Numbered from the stretch's first letter, positions 1 to 6,386 are shown. The stretch is 7,651 bases of DNA from Methanomicrobiales archaeon (GCA_028678715.1 JAJRCY010000042.1:1-7651); one strand, 5' to 3'. The notes: a model not told the origin generated them from the letters alone. Numbers and translations are program-made.

Positions 1-475
1 CGCCTGCAGCGTGACCCACACCCATCCTGCCGCCATCGCCGCGGCCACCACCGTGGGCATGCTCCTCCACCACGCTTTGCACGGGTCCGTCGAGGCCCTC
101 TCCCTGGCCCGGGAAGTGGCCGCGACCGAGGACCGGGATCTGGGGGAGAAGATCCGGAACGCGCTTCTCCGGGAGAAGGAAGGGACGCCCCTGGAACGGG
201 CCATCACCGTCATCGGCAACGACGTCTCGGTGTACCAGACGCTGCCGCTCGCGTTCTTTCTCCTGTCGCGCTATGACCAAACCGCCGACCTGCTGGCCGC
301 CGCCGCCCATGTCGGGGGCAACACCGACACCATCGGATTCATCTGCGGGGCCTATGCCGGCGCCCGGTACGGGAAACAGGTGCTGCCTGCGAATCTCGTG
401 GAAACAATCGAGAACAGGCAGCGGATCGTGGTTCTGGCCCAGATGCTGCAGGAAATCTACAATAAAAAGCCTTAA
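1..475 (+). CDS. ADP-ribosylglycohydrolase family protein, C-terminal part (5' end outside window)
   Basis: The reading frame is open to the left edge (codons start at position 2), so the gene begins upstream; the GTG at 11 is probably internal. About 157 residues are visible. Two landmarks point to the ADP-ribosylglycohydrolase (DraG/ARH) family: a segment VTHTHPAAIAAA near the left edge, and GGNTDTIGFICGAYAGARYG near the C-terminus, which matches the family's metal-binding D-x-D-T signature followed by a Gly/Ala-rich helix. Members hydrolyse ADP-ribose linkages on proteins or small molecules using two metal ions in the cytoplasm. In this copy the first Asp of the signature is Asn (codon 320-322), while the later Asp and Thr are kept. 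The substrate cannot be told from the sequence. The gene ends 24 bases before argC, but a promoter-like AT-rich stretch over its stop codon suggests separate transcription. Family call is fairly secure; DraG-type function is not claimed. Confidence 0.82.
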   Translation, partial: ACSVTHTHPAAIAAATTVGMLLHHALHGSVEALSLAREVAATEDRDLGEKIRNALLREKEGTPLERAITVIGNDVSVYQTLPLAFFLLSRYDQTADLLAAAAHVGGNTDTIGFICGAYAGARYGKQVLPANLVETIENRQRIVVLAQMLQEIYNKKP

Positions 476-481
476 ATTTTT
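464..481 (+). promoter_or_regulatory. Candidate archaeal promoter (BRE/TATA-like) for the arginine operon
   Basis: An AT-rich island in otherwise GC-rich sequence reads AAAAGCCTTAAATTTTT, resembling a purine-rich BRE followed by a TATA-like box. It lies about 20-30 bases before the argC ATG, the distance at which archaeal transcription would start at or close to the start codon. No purine-rich ribosome-binding site lies between it and argC (the spacer is pyrimidine-rich), which fits a leaderless mRNA. It overlaps the stop codon of the upstream gene, and its T-run could also help terminate that gene. Confidence 0.5.
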
Positions 482-499
482 CCCTCCACATCACCTTCT

Positions 500-1486
500 A
501 TGGATATTGCGATTATCGGGGCCTCCGGTTACACCGGGGGCGACCTGATCCGCCTGCTCCTCACCCACCCGAAGGCTCAGGTGACCTGCGCCACCTCGCG
601 GAAGCTCGCGGGGAAGCCTGTCGTCTCGGACCAGCCCCACCTGAAGGGCCTCACCGATCTCGTCTTCACCAACCCGGACGTGGATGCCATCGACGCGGAT
701 CTGACGTTCCTGGCGGTCCCCCACACGGCAGCCATGCAGTATGCGGGCCGGCTGCTCCAGCGGGGGATCCGGGTGGTGGACCTCTCCGCCGACTACCGGC
801 TGCCGAAGGACGTATACGAGAAGACGTACGGGGTCACCCACACGGATTACTTCGAGATGCCCTACGGCCTCTGCGAGCTGCACCGGGAGGAGGTCCGGGG
901 CGCCCGTGCCGTGGCCAACCCGGGCTGCTTCCCCACGGGAGCCACCCTGGCCGCAGCCCCCCTCGCGACGCATGCGAAGGCCGTGATCTTTGACTCGAAG
1001 ACCGGGGTCTCCGGTGCCGGGAACGCCCCCACGGCCACCACCCACTACCCCTCCGTGGCCGACAACGTGGGTGCCTACAAGTGGACCACGCACCGCCACC
1101 TGGCGGAGATGAAGATGGAACTCTCCCGCCTGGGGTCCCGGGCGCCCTGCTACTTCACCCCGCATCTCGTGCCGGTGAACCGGGGGATCCTGACGACCGC
1201 CCACATCCTGCTGGAGGGATCGATGGAGCAGGAAGAGGTGGAGCGGATGTACCGGAAGTTCTACGACAAGGAGTTCTTTGTCCGGTACCAGGCCCCCACC
1301 CTGGCGGGAGTGCGGGGCTCCAACTTCTGCGACCTTGCCGTCGAGGTGAGGGAGGGGAGAGCGGTGGTGGTCTCGGCCATCGACAACCTGGTGAAGGGGG
1401 CCAGCGGGCAGGCGATCCAGAACATGAACCTGATGTGCGGTTTTGATGAAAGGGACGGCCTCCGGGGAGCCGGGGTGCTGCCATGA
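500..1486 (+). CDS. argC: N-acetyl-gamma-glutamyl-phosphate reductase
   Basis: ArgC carries out the third step of arginine synthesis in the cytoplasm: NADPH-dependent reduction of N-acetylglutamyl 5-phosphate to N-acetylglutamate 5-semialdehyde. The 328-residue protein opens with a Rossmann motif, GASGYTG at residues 7-13. The catalytic cysteine is Cys143 within ANPGCFPTG. The segment [12 protein letters not shown] and the HRH motif at 198-200, which holds the expected catalytic histidine region, follow, and the C-terminal part has the family's dimerisation and cofactor-domain pattern ending [15 protein letters not shown]. The length is normal. The ATG at 500 is chosen because it places the Rossmann motif at the usual distance from the N-terminus; no Shine-Dalgarno sequence precedes it, consistent with a leaderless transcript. 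It is the first gene of an apparent argC-CBS-argJ-argB operon, with 13 bases to the CBS gene. Confidence 0.97.
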   Translation: MDIAIIGASGYTGGDLIRLLLTHPKAQVTCATSRKLAGKPVVSDQPHLKGLTDLVFTNPDVDAIDADLTFLAVPHTAAMQYAGRLLQRGIRVVDLSADYRLPKDVYEKTYGVTHTDYFEMPYGLCELHREEVRGARAVANPGCFPTGATLAAAPLATHAKAVIFDSKTGVSGAGNAPTATTHYPSVADNVGAYKWTTHRHLAEMKMELSRLGSRAPCYFTPHLVPVNRGILTTAHILLEGSMEQEEVERMYRKFYDKEFFVRYQAPTLAGVRGSNFCDLAVEVREGRAVVVSAIDNLVKGASGQAIQNMNLMCGFDERDGLRGAGVLP

Positions 1487-1499
1487 GAGGGAGGATGCG

Positions 1500-1982
1500 A
1501 TGAAAGTCAGGGACGTGATGACCCGGGACCCGGTGACGGTGAACCCGGAGACCACCGTGAGGGAGGCCGCCGGCCTCCTGCGAAAGCACGGCATCGGCGG
1601 CCTTCCTGTCGTGGAAGGCGGTCGCGTGGCAGGGATGATCACCGAGTCGGATATCCTGGGCCTCCTCGAGACGAAGGGTCCCAGCGATGACCTGTGGCTC
1701 CCAGCACCGCTGGAGATCCTGGAGATCCCGGTGCGGGAGTACGTGAACTGGGCCCGCACGAAGCAGGCCCTCTCGCACATCGGGGACCGGCCCGTGCGGG
1801 AGGTGATGTCGTCCCCCGCCATCACGGTGGAGGAGGACGTGGAGATCGAGGATGCCGCGTCCCTGATGCTCGGGGAGGGGGTCGCCCGGCTGCCAGTGGT
1901 CCGGGCGGGGATGCTTGTGGGGATCATTGCCCGGGAGGACATCATCCGGGGAGTGGCGTCGGGGTCCGGGGACAGTGCATGA
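1500..1982 (+). CDS. CBS-domain pair protein within the arginine operon (candidate ligand-sensing regulator)
   Basis: A 160-residue soluble protein made of two CBS domains (about residues 3-56 and 99-155) joined by a 42-residue linker containing LWLPAPLEILEIPVREYVNW. CBS pairs usually bind adenosine ligands such as AMP, ATP or SAM and regulate a partner. CBS1 keeps the ribose-contact pattern G-x-x-T-x-x-D (Gly45, Thr48, Asp51). In CBS2 the Thr/Ser is Ala (Gly141, Ala144, Asp147), so one site may bind weakly or another ligand. No catalytic or DNA-binding domain is present. The start at 1500 is chosen for a GGAGG at 1490-1494; a longer reading from 1443 would run into argC. Its stop overlaps the argJ start (ATGA), implying translational coupling. 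From context I infer a role in sensing energy or SAM status for arginine synthesis; the target is unknown, and simple operon hitch-hiking remains possible. Confidence 0.93.
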   Translation: MKVRDVMTRDPVTVNPETTVREAAGLLRKHGIGGLPVVEGGRVAGMITESDILGLLETKGPSDDLWLPAPLEILEIPVREYVNWARTKQALSHIGDRPVREVMSSPAITVEEDVEIEDAASLMLGEGVARLPVVRAGMLVGIIAREDIIRGVASGSGDSA

Positions 1983-3130
1983 AGTCCATCTGCGCCGTTG
2001 AGGGCGTCGAGGCGGCCGGGATCAAGGAGGGGAGGTTCGGCCTGGCCCTGGTCCGGGCGCAGGGGACTGCTGCCGCGGTCTTCACCTCCAACCGGGTCCG
2101 GGCGGCCCCCCTCCAGCTGATGCAGGAACGGATCCGGAAGGGCCGGCTGGACGGGATTCTCGTCAACAGCGGGTGCGCCAACGCCTTCACCGGGAAGCGG
2201 GGCTTCTCGGACGCGGAAGCCATGGGTGGCATCGGGGCCGAGTACCTCGGCACCGATTCGGAGCGGGTGGGGGTGGCCTCCACCGGGGTCATCGGGCGCT
2301 ACCTGGACCTGCCCCTGATCCGCCGGCAGTGCGGGGAGATTGCGCCCCGGCTCGCCCGGAGCGACGACGGGGAAACCGCCGCCGCCCGGGCCATCATGAC
2401 GACGGATCTCGTGGAGAAGCATGCGCTGGTCCGGAGGAAGGCATTCACTGTCGCGGGCATCTGCAAGGGCAGCGGGATGATCGCCCCGAACATGGGCACC
2501 ATGATTGCGCTCCTGTACACGGATGCCAGGGTCCCCGCGGGTCAGCTGCGCACGACGCTCCGGTCCGCCGTCAGCCGGACCTTCAACCGGGTGGTGGTGG
2601 ACGGGGACGAGAGCACGAATGACGTCGCGTTCTGCACGGCCACCGGTGAACGGGGGAAGCCCGCCGCGGGCGAGTTTGCGGCGGCGCTGGAGGAGTGCTG
2701 CCGCTCCCTGGCCCGCGAGATCGCCATGGATGGCGAGGGGGCCACCAAGCTGATCGAGGTCCGGGTCCGGGGCGCACCGGATGAGCGTTCCGCGGCAAAG
2801 GTGGCCCGGACCATCGCCGGATCACCGCTCGTCAAGTGCGCGGTGTACGGGGAGGACCCCAACTGGGGGAGGGTGGTCGCTGCCGCAGGCAGGGCAGGCG
2901 TGGCCTTCGACCCGGACCGGGTCTCCTTCTGGGTGGGCCAGGGGAAGATGCGGTCCCCCATGGTCCGGGACGGCGTGATCGTGGCGAGCCTTGACCGGGC
3001 GAAGGCGGCCATGGCCGGAAAGCAGGTGATGTTCGAGCTGGATCTCGCCGCGGGCGAGGGTGAGGCGGCCGCGTGGGGGTGCGACCTCACCGAGAAGTAC
3101 GTGGAGATCAACGGGAGGTACACGACATGA
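1979..3130 (+). CDS. argJ: Glutamate N-acetyltransferase / ornithine acetyltransferase
   Basis: ArgJ moves the acetyl group from N-acetylornithine to glutamate, closing the acetyl cycle of arginine synthesis; some members also use acetyl-CoA. The 383-residue length is typical. The protein is made as a precursor that cleaves itself before a threonine, which becomes the N-terminal nucleophile of the beta chain. The motif [13 protein letters not shown] places this at Thr174, with Gly173 before it, where most family members I know have Ala. The oxyanion-hole pair Thr102-Gly103 sits in ASTGVIG. Later landmarks are [22 protein letters not shown] and the C-terminal [11 protein letters not shown]. 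The start ATG at 1979 overlaps the CBS stop codon in an ATGA; an in-frame upstream extension from 1694 is rejected because it would overlap most of the CBS gene. Whether it is mono- or bifunctional cannot be told here. Confidence 0.96.
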   Translation: MKSICAVEGVEAAGIKEGRFGLALVRAQGTAAAVFTSNRVRAAPLQLMQERIRKGRLDGILVNSGCANAFTGKRGFSDAEAMGGIGAEYLGTDSERVGVASTGVIGRYLDLPLIRRQCGEIAPRLARSDDGETAAARAIMTTDLVEKHALVRRKAFTVAGICKGSGMIAPNMGTMIALLYTDARVPAGQLRTTLRSAVSRTFNRVVVDGDESTNDVAFCTATGERGKPAAGEFAAALEECCRSLAREIAMDGEGATKLIEVRVRGAPDERSAAKVARTIAGSPLVKCAVYGEDPNWGRVVAAAGRAGVAFDPDRVSFWVGQGKMRSPMVRDGVIVASLDRAKAAMAGKQVMFELDLAAGEGEAAAWGCDLTEKYVEINGRYTT

Positions 3131-3996
3131 AGCGGGAACAGGTGCTGATGGAGGCCCTGCCCTACATCCAGAAGTTCCATGGGAAGACCATCGTCATCAA
3201 GCTGGGCGGCCACGCGATGGTGGACCCCCGGATCCTGGAGATGGCGATACGGGACGCGGTGCTGCTCCGCTATGTGGGCATGAAGGTGGTGCTGGTGCAC
3301 GGAGGCGGCCCGGAGATCACGAAGAAGATGCAGGCCATGGGCAAGGAGCCCCGGTTCGTGGCCGGCCTCCGGATCACCGACCGGGAAACGATGGAGATCG
3401 CCCAGATGGTGCTCGTGGGCAAGATCAACGACGGCATCGTCTCCCTGATCGCCCGGTGCGGTGCAAGGGGGATCGGCCTCTCGGGGAACGACGGGAACCT
3501 GATGATCGCACGGAAGATGGAAGTCCAGCAGGTGAAGAACGGGGACGAGCTGCAGGAGGTGGACCTGGGATACGTGGGTGAGATCGAGCAGGTGGACCCG
3601 GCGGTGCTCCACACGCTCCTCGAACGGGACTACATCCCGGTCATCGCCCCCATCGCCATCGACCGTGAGGGGAACTCCCTGAACATCAATGCCGATACGG
3701 CGGCGGGCGAGATCGCCATCGCGCTCCAGGCCTACAAGCTCGTGAACCTCACGGACGTGGATGGCGTGATGGACGGGACCCGGAAGGAGGTGTTCCGGAA
3801 GCTCTCCGCCGCCGAGCTGGAACGGCTCATCGACGACGGCACGGTCTCCGAAGGGATGATCCCCAAGATTGCGGCATCCTTAAAGGCGGTAAAGAGTGGC
3901 GTTGCATATGCCCACATCATCAACGGCAACCGGGAGCACAACCTGCTGCTCGAACTCTTCACGGATGCCGGCGTGGGCACCATGATCTCGGGCTAG
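3127..3996 (+). CDS. argB: Acetylglutamate kinase
   Basis: ArgB phosphorylates N-acetylglutamate with ATP, the committed step and usual feedback point of the acetylated arginine pathway. The 289-residue protein belongs to the amino acid kinase family. Visible landmarks are [10 protein letters not shown] (Lys25, Gly27-Gly28), [10 protein letters not shown] (58-64 for HGGGPEI), [35 protein letters not shown] and GMIPKI. An extra N-terminal helix ([20 protein letters not shown]) precedes the first strand, and the C-terminus reads [20 protein letters not shown] followed by GVGTMI. Both resemble hexameric, arginine-inhibited enzymes, so feedback inhibition by arginine is inferred. The ATG at 3127 overlaps the argJ stop in ATGA and is preceded by GGGAGGT at 3113-3119, a strong ribosome-binding site. 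It is the last gene of the operon; the following bases are non-coding. Confidence 0.97.
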   Translation: MKREQVLMEALPYIQKFHGKTIVIKLGGHAMVDPRILEMAIRDAVLLRYVGMKVVLVHGGGPEITKKMQAMGKEPRFVAGLRITDRETMEIAQMVLVGKINDGIVSLIARCGARGIGLSGNDGNLMIARKMEVQQVKNGDELQEVDLGYVGEIEQVDPAVLHTLLERDYIPVIAPIAIDREGNSLNINADTAAGEIAIALQAYKLVNLTDVDGVMDGTRKEVFRKLSAAELERLIDDGTVSEGMIPKIAASLKAVKSGVAYAHIINGNREHNLLLELFTDAGVGTMISG

Positions 3997-4022
3997 GCTC
4001 CTCCCTCTTTTCTCCTCCCCTC
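3997..4022 (+). terminator. Pyrimidine-rich tract after argB, possible terminator
   Basis: Directly after the argB stop the plus strand is almost entirely C and T, including TCTTTTCTCC. Archaeal termination can occur at T-rich stretches without a hairpin. The T content here is only moderate, so this is a weak call resting mainly on its position at the end of the operon. Confidence 0.3.
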
Positions 4023-4102
4023 CGTGCGGCTCGCCTGCGGCACACAAGGAACCATTCCCGACTCCACCCGGCATGGGAGTGGGCGTTGTCCTCGCCATTC
4101 CC

Positions 4103-4136
4103 CTGCGGGTCTTCTCATGCAGCAGGAAGACGGCAG
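4103..4136 (+). repeat. Hairpin 1 of the 3997-4257 non-coding stretch
   Basis: CTGC (4103-4106) pairs with GCAG (4133-4136) and, after a small internal loop, GTCTTC (4109-4114) pairs with GAAGAC (4126-4131). The 11-base loop contains the octamer TGCAGCAG (4118-4125). Seen directly in the sequence; formation in RNA is inferred. Confidence 0.45.
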
Positions 4137-4175
4137 CCCTCCCGGCTCTCGTTGACCCCGCGCCGGTTCCGTAAG

Positions 4176-4197
4176 ACCTCTGCAGCAGTTCCGAGGT
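4176..4197 (+). repeat. Hairpin 2, same loop octamer, sequestering a Shine-Dalgarno-like sequence
   Basis: ACCTC (4176-4180) pairs with GAGGT (4193-4197) around a 12-base loop that starts with TGCAGCAG (4181-4188), the octamer also found in the loop of the hairpin at 4103-4136. The 3' arm is part of GAGGTGATCC (4193-4202), a near-perfect match to the Shine-Dalgarno consensus, yet no start codon stands at a suitable distance downstream. The stem is short, so it is a tentative structure. Confidence 0.35.
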
Positions 4198-4204
4198 GAT
4201 CCGG

Positions 4205-4256
4205 TCCCTTTTCCGGCAAGCGATGGAGATATACCCCGGAAGAGGGAGATTCTCCC
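4205..4256 (+). promoter_or_regulatory. Two competing hairpins over the ribosome-binding region of the small membrane protein gene
   Basis: A 12-pair stem forms between TCCCTTTTCCGG (4205-4216) and CCGGAAGAGGGA (4236-4247), perfect but for one G-U pair, with a 19-base loop. Its 3' arm contains the likely ribosome-binding sequence GAGGGAG. The same bases start a second, smaller palindrome, GGGAGATTCTCCC (4244-4256), ending one base before the ATG at 4258. The two cannot form together. As RNA this could switch access to the start codon; as DNA the 13-base palindrome could be an operator. The loop also holds a weak TATA-like GATATA (4228-4233). Function is inference; the complementarity is directly visible. 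Confidence 0.45.
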
Positions 4257-4257
4257 A

Positions 4258-4452
4258 ATGCAGCTCGCGAGCGTGCTCTTTGTCGTCCTCCTCTCCACCA
4301 TCGGCCTCTCCCTCCTCCTGAAGGGCTTTCTCTCGATGGGGAATGGGATGCGGGACTCGTTCCCCCTGTCGCGGCGATCGATCCTGGCCCTGGGAGTCGT
4401 CTTTGCCCTCCTCTTCCTGTCAGTCGGCCTGATGCTGTGGGGCCTGGCCTGA
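4258..4452 (+). CDS. Small two-helix membrane protein, unknown function
   Basis: A 64-residue hydrophobic protein with two clear membrane segments, about residues 4-25 (ASVLFVVLLSTIGLSLLL) and 41-63 (SILALGVVFALLFLSVGL onward). They are separated by a short polar loop, MGNGMRDSFPLSRR, with three arginines. By the positive-inside rule this loop would face the cytoplasm and both ends the outside. No family is recognised. GAGGGAG (4242-4248) lies 9 bases before the ATG and could be its ribosome-binding site. The gene stands alone: 261 non-coding bases precede it and 130 follow before the ABC ATPase, on the same strand. It may be an accessory of the exporter or an independent membrane peptide; nothing in the sequence decides. 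The hydrophobic pattern with sensible loop and termini makes it more likely real than a chance frame. Confidence 0.68.
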   Translation: MQLASVLFVVLLSTIGLSLLLKGFLSMGNGMRDSFPLSRRSILALGVVFALLFLSVGLMLWGLA

Positions 4453-4495
4453 TGTGCTGCTGCGGGGTGGCGCGGTTGCGGGGAGGGATGGCAAC

Positions 4496-4512
4496 GGGAG
4501 TTATGTATCCGG
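4496..4512 (+). promoter_or_regulatory. Candidate TATA-like promoter for the ABC exporter genes
   Basis: GGAGTTATGTATCCGG is a small AT-rich island in a GC-rich gap, about 75 bases before the ATPase start. Transcription starting some 25 bases downstream would give a leader of about 50 bases. The box is far from the ideal TTTATATA, so confidence is low. Confidence 0.27.
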
Positions 4513-4568
4513 AAGGGGAGAAGGTACTGCATGAAGCATGGTTTCCCCGGGTTGTCCCAGCCTGCACG

Positions 4569-4578
4569 GTGGTGATCC
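4569..4578 (+). promoter_or_regulatory. Ribosome-binding site that decides the ABC ATPase start
   Basis: GGTGGTGATC matches the archaeal Shine-Dalgarno consensus GGAGGTGATC with one difference and ends 4 bases before the ATG at 4583. This favours that start over the in-frame ATG at 4538, which has no comparable site. Confidence 0.65.
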
Positions 4579-4582
4579 CCTG

Positions 4583-5521
4583 ATGCCGGATGCCATCATC
4601 GATGTCCAGGATCTGGCCCATTCGTTCGGCGACGTGAAGGCCGTGGACGGGGTCTCCTTCCAGGTCAGGAAGGGCGAGATCTTCTCCTTTCTCGGTCCCA
4701 ACGGGGCCGGCAAATCCACCACCATCAACATCCTGACAACCCTCCTGCCGATTCAGCGGGGGACCGTGCGGGTCGCCGGTTATGACGTGGCCAGTGAACC
4801 CGAGGCGGTGCGGCAACAGATCGGGATCGTCTTTCAGGAGGAGACACTGGACCGGGATCTGACGGTGTGGGAGATCCTGGAATTCCACGGCAGGCTCTAC
4901 AGCATGGAACGGGCCGCACGCCACCGGCGGATCGATGAGATGATGGGTCTCGTGGAGCTCACGGCCAAGCGGGATGTGCAGATCAAACACCTCTCGGGCG
5001 GTATGAAACGCAGGCTTGAGATCGCGCGTGGCCTGATGACGCGCCCCCAGGTACTCTACCTTGACGAACCGACCCTGGGGCTGGACCCCCAGACCCGGAT
5101 GCGGACCTGGGAGTACATCCGGAAGGTGAACGACGAGGGAACCACCATCTTCCTCACCACCCACTACATGGACGAGGCCGATCGGCTCTCGGACCGGATC
5201 AGCATCATCGACCACGGGAGGATCATTGTGACGGGAACGGCAGAAGAGCTGAAGAATGCGCTGGGTGAGGACATGATCTACCTGGAGACAGATGATAACC
5301 GGACGGCGGAGGAGGTACTTGCAGGGATTGATTCTGTGAAGGACGCAAAGCCGGCTCTCCGGGGGCTATCGGTGGCCATCACCGGCGAGGGAGCCCGCAG
5401 CCTGCCGGTGATCCTGGAGCGGCTGAAGGCAAGGGGGATCGGGATACGGTCCGCCAGCCTGAAGAAACCAACGCTGGACGATGTCTTTGTCCACTTCACG
5501 GGCAGGGAGATCCGGGGGTAG
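4583..5521 (+). CDS. ABC-2 type exporter, ATP-binding protein (DrrA/CcmA-like)
   Basis: This 312-residue cytoplasmic ATPase powers the ABC-2 permease encoded next. All nucleotide-binding motifs are present: Walker A GPNGAGKST (residues 38-46), Q-loop Gln85 in VFQEET, signature LSGGMKRRLEIARG (from 137), Walker B VLYLDEP with catalytic Glu162, D-loop GLDPQ and switch His194 in TTHYMDEAD. After about residue 215 a C-terminal extension of some 95 residues matches the layout of daunorubicin-resistance (DrrA) type ATPases and ends LKKPTLDDVFVHFTGREIRG. The ATG at 4583 is preferred over 4538 because of the upstream GGTGGTGATC and because the shorter protein begins at the usual distance from Walker A. 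The permease starts 12 bases after the stop. Substrate unknown: drugs, lipids or a cell-surface compound are all possible. Confidence 0.95.
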   Translation: MPDAIIDVQDLAHSFGDVKAVDGVSFQVRKGEIFSFLGPNGAGKSTTINILTTLLPIQRGTVRVAGYDVASEPEAVRQQIGIVFQEETLDRDLTVWEILEFHGRLYSMERAARHRRIDEMMGLVELTAKRDVQIKHLSGGMKRRLEIARGLMTRPQVLYLDEPTLGLDPQTRMRTWEYIRKVNDEGTTIFLTTHYMDEADRLSDRISIIDHGRIIVTGTAEELKNALGEDMIYLETDDNRTAEEVLAGIDSVKDAKPALRGLSVAITGEGARSLPVILERLKARGIGIRSASLKKPTLDDVFVHFTGREIRG

Positions 5522-5533
5522 GAGGCAGGCGCG

Positions 5534-6370
5534 ATGGCGATGGAATTCCTGACCATCTACTGGCGGGACATGCTCCGGTTCTTCCGGTTCCGGGGCCTCC
5601 TCTTCGCCTCCCTCGTGCAGCCGGCCCTCTGGATGGCGTTCTTCGGTGTGGCCATGTCCTCCAACTTTGACCGGTTCAGCATGCCGGCCGCCCTGCCGCC
5701 GGGGGCGCTGTTCGTCCCCTACCTCACCTTCATGGCGGCAGGCGTCATCGCCCTCACCACCCTCTTCACCAGCCTCTTCGGTGGCATCAGTCTCCTGTTT
5801 GACAAGAACTGGGGGCTCATGCGGGAGATCCTGGCAAGCCCGATTCCCCGCAGCCACCTGCTGCTCGGGATCAGCCTCTCGGGCATGACCAAATCCTATA
5901 TCCAGGTGGTGATCATCATGATCTTCGGCCTCCTCATCGGGGTCCGGTTCTTCCCCGGCGCGTCGCCCCTTCACATCGTCGTCGCGATCGCCGGGATCCT
6001 GCTCTTTGTGGGGATCTTCTCCCTTGGCTTTCTCTTTCTCTCCTCCACCATCTCCATGCGCATGGAGACACCGGAAGGGTTACAGGGGGTGATCACCCTC
6101 CTCTCCATGCCCATCTTCTTTGTCTCCAATGCCCTGTACCCGGTGAACACCTTCCCCTGGGCCATGCAGGCTGCCAGCGTGGCAAACCCCCTCACCCACA
6201 TGGTGACCGGGATCCGGTATTTTGCCATCGGCCCCGATTTCTATGCCCTGGGAGGCCACTACATCACCACTCCTCTGGACCTGCTCCTCTCTCTCGGTGC
6301 GCTCCTGGCCTTTGCGGGAGTGATGTTTGCGATCGCATGGTGGACATTCAAAAAGGCGGTGGTGACATGA
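5534..6370 (+). CDS. ABC-2 type exporter, membrane permease (DrrB-like)
   Basis: A 278-residue integral membrane protein with about six predicted membrane segments: roughly residues 22-44, 60-84, 107-135, 142-170, 175-198 and 245-272. A charged N-terminal amphipathic stretch (YWRDMLRFFRFRG) and the late motif VANPLTHMVTGIRYF, similar to the NPLT segment of ABC-2 permeases, are typical of the daunorubicin-resistance permease group. Two copies are expected to pair with two copies of the upstream ATPase to form an exporter in the cytoplasmic membrane. GGAGG at 5521-5525 lies 8 bases before the chosen ATG; an in-frame ATG two codons later is the alternative. The DNA methyltransferase begins 16 bases after its stop, so the three genes may share a transcript. 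Nothing in the sequence identifies the substrate. Confidence 0.93.
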   Translation: MAMEFLTIYWRDMLRFFRFRGLLFASLVQPALWMAFFGVAMSSNFDRFSMPAALPPGALFVPYLTFMAAGVIALTTLFTSLFGGISLLFDKNWGLMREILASPIPRSHLLLGISLSGMTKSYIQVVIIMIFGLLIGVRFFPGASPLHIVVAIAGILLFVGIFSLGFLFLSSTISMRMETPEGLQGVITLLSMPIFFVSNALYPVNTFPWAMQAASVANPLTHMVTGIRYFAIGPDFYALGGHYITTPLDLLLSLGALLAFAGVMFAIAWWTFKKAVVT

Positions 6371-6386
6371 TACGGGACCGGATGAG

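Larger units (their letters stand above)
3997..4257. other. 261-base non-coding stretch between argB and the small membrane protein gene
   Basis: No convincing protein is encoded on either strand: the long minus-strand frame crossing it is Arg/Pro-rich and looks like a shadow of neighbouring codon bias. The stretch begins with a C/T tract and then holds at least three hairpins in its second half (4103-4136, 4176-4197, 4205-4247) plus a palindrome at 4244-4256. It could be the end of the arginine transcript followed by a structured leader for the next gene, or it could encode a small RNA. Confidence 0.5.

Noticed and set aside
1443..1499. Longer start for the CBS protein within argC
   Set aside because: The extra 19 residues do not belong to the CBS fold, and a GGAGG stands correctly before the ATG at 1500.
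491..2422. 643-codon open frame on the minus strand opposite argC, the CBS gene and argJ
   Set aside because: The plus strand holds three well-recognised genes here. The antisense frame is His/Pro/Arg/Gly-rich without any motif and stays open because TA-containing codons are rare in this GC-rich DNA.
2542..3612. 356-codon minus-strand frame opposite argJ and argB
   Set aside because: Shadow of the sense genes: low-complexity composition, no recognisable domain, fully overlapped by conserved genes.
3994..3997. CTAG occurs only once in the window, which could reflect avoidance linked to a CTAG-type methyltransferase
   Set aside because: By eye, TAG as a trinucleotide occurs only about five times in the whole window, so one CTAG is roughly what that rarity predicts. 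It is not evidence for the enzyme's specificity.
3993..4532. 179-codon minus-strand frame covering the 3997-4257 gap
   Set aside because: Arg/Pro-rich throughout, no ribosome-binding site of note, and it overlaps the more plausible small membrane gene.
4538..4582. Longer start for the ABC ATPase
   Set aside because: GGTGGTGATC lies 4 bases before the later ATG at 4583, and the extra 15 residues do not resemble the family's N-terminus.
4115..5215. 366-codon minus-strand frame opposite the small membrane gene and the ABC ATPase
   Set aside because: Antisense to a clear ATPase with every motif intact; its own sequence shows no family features.
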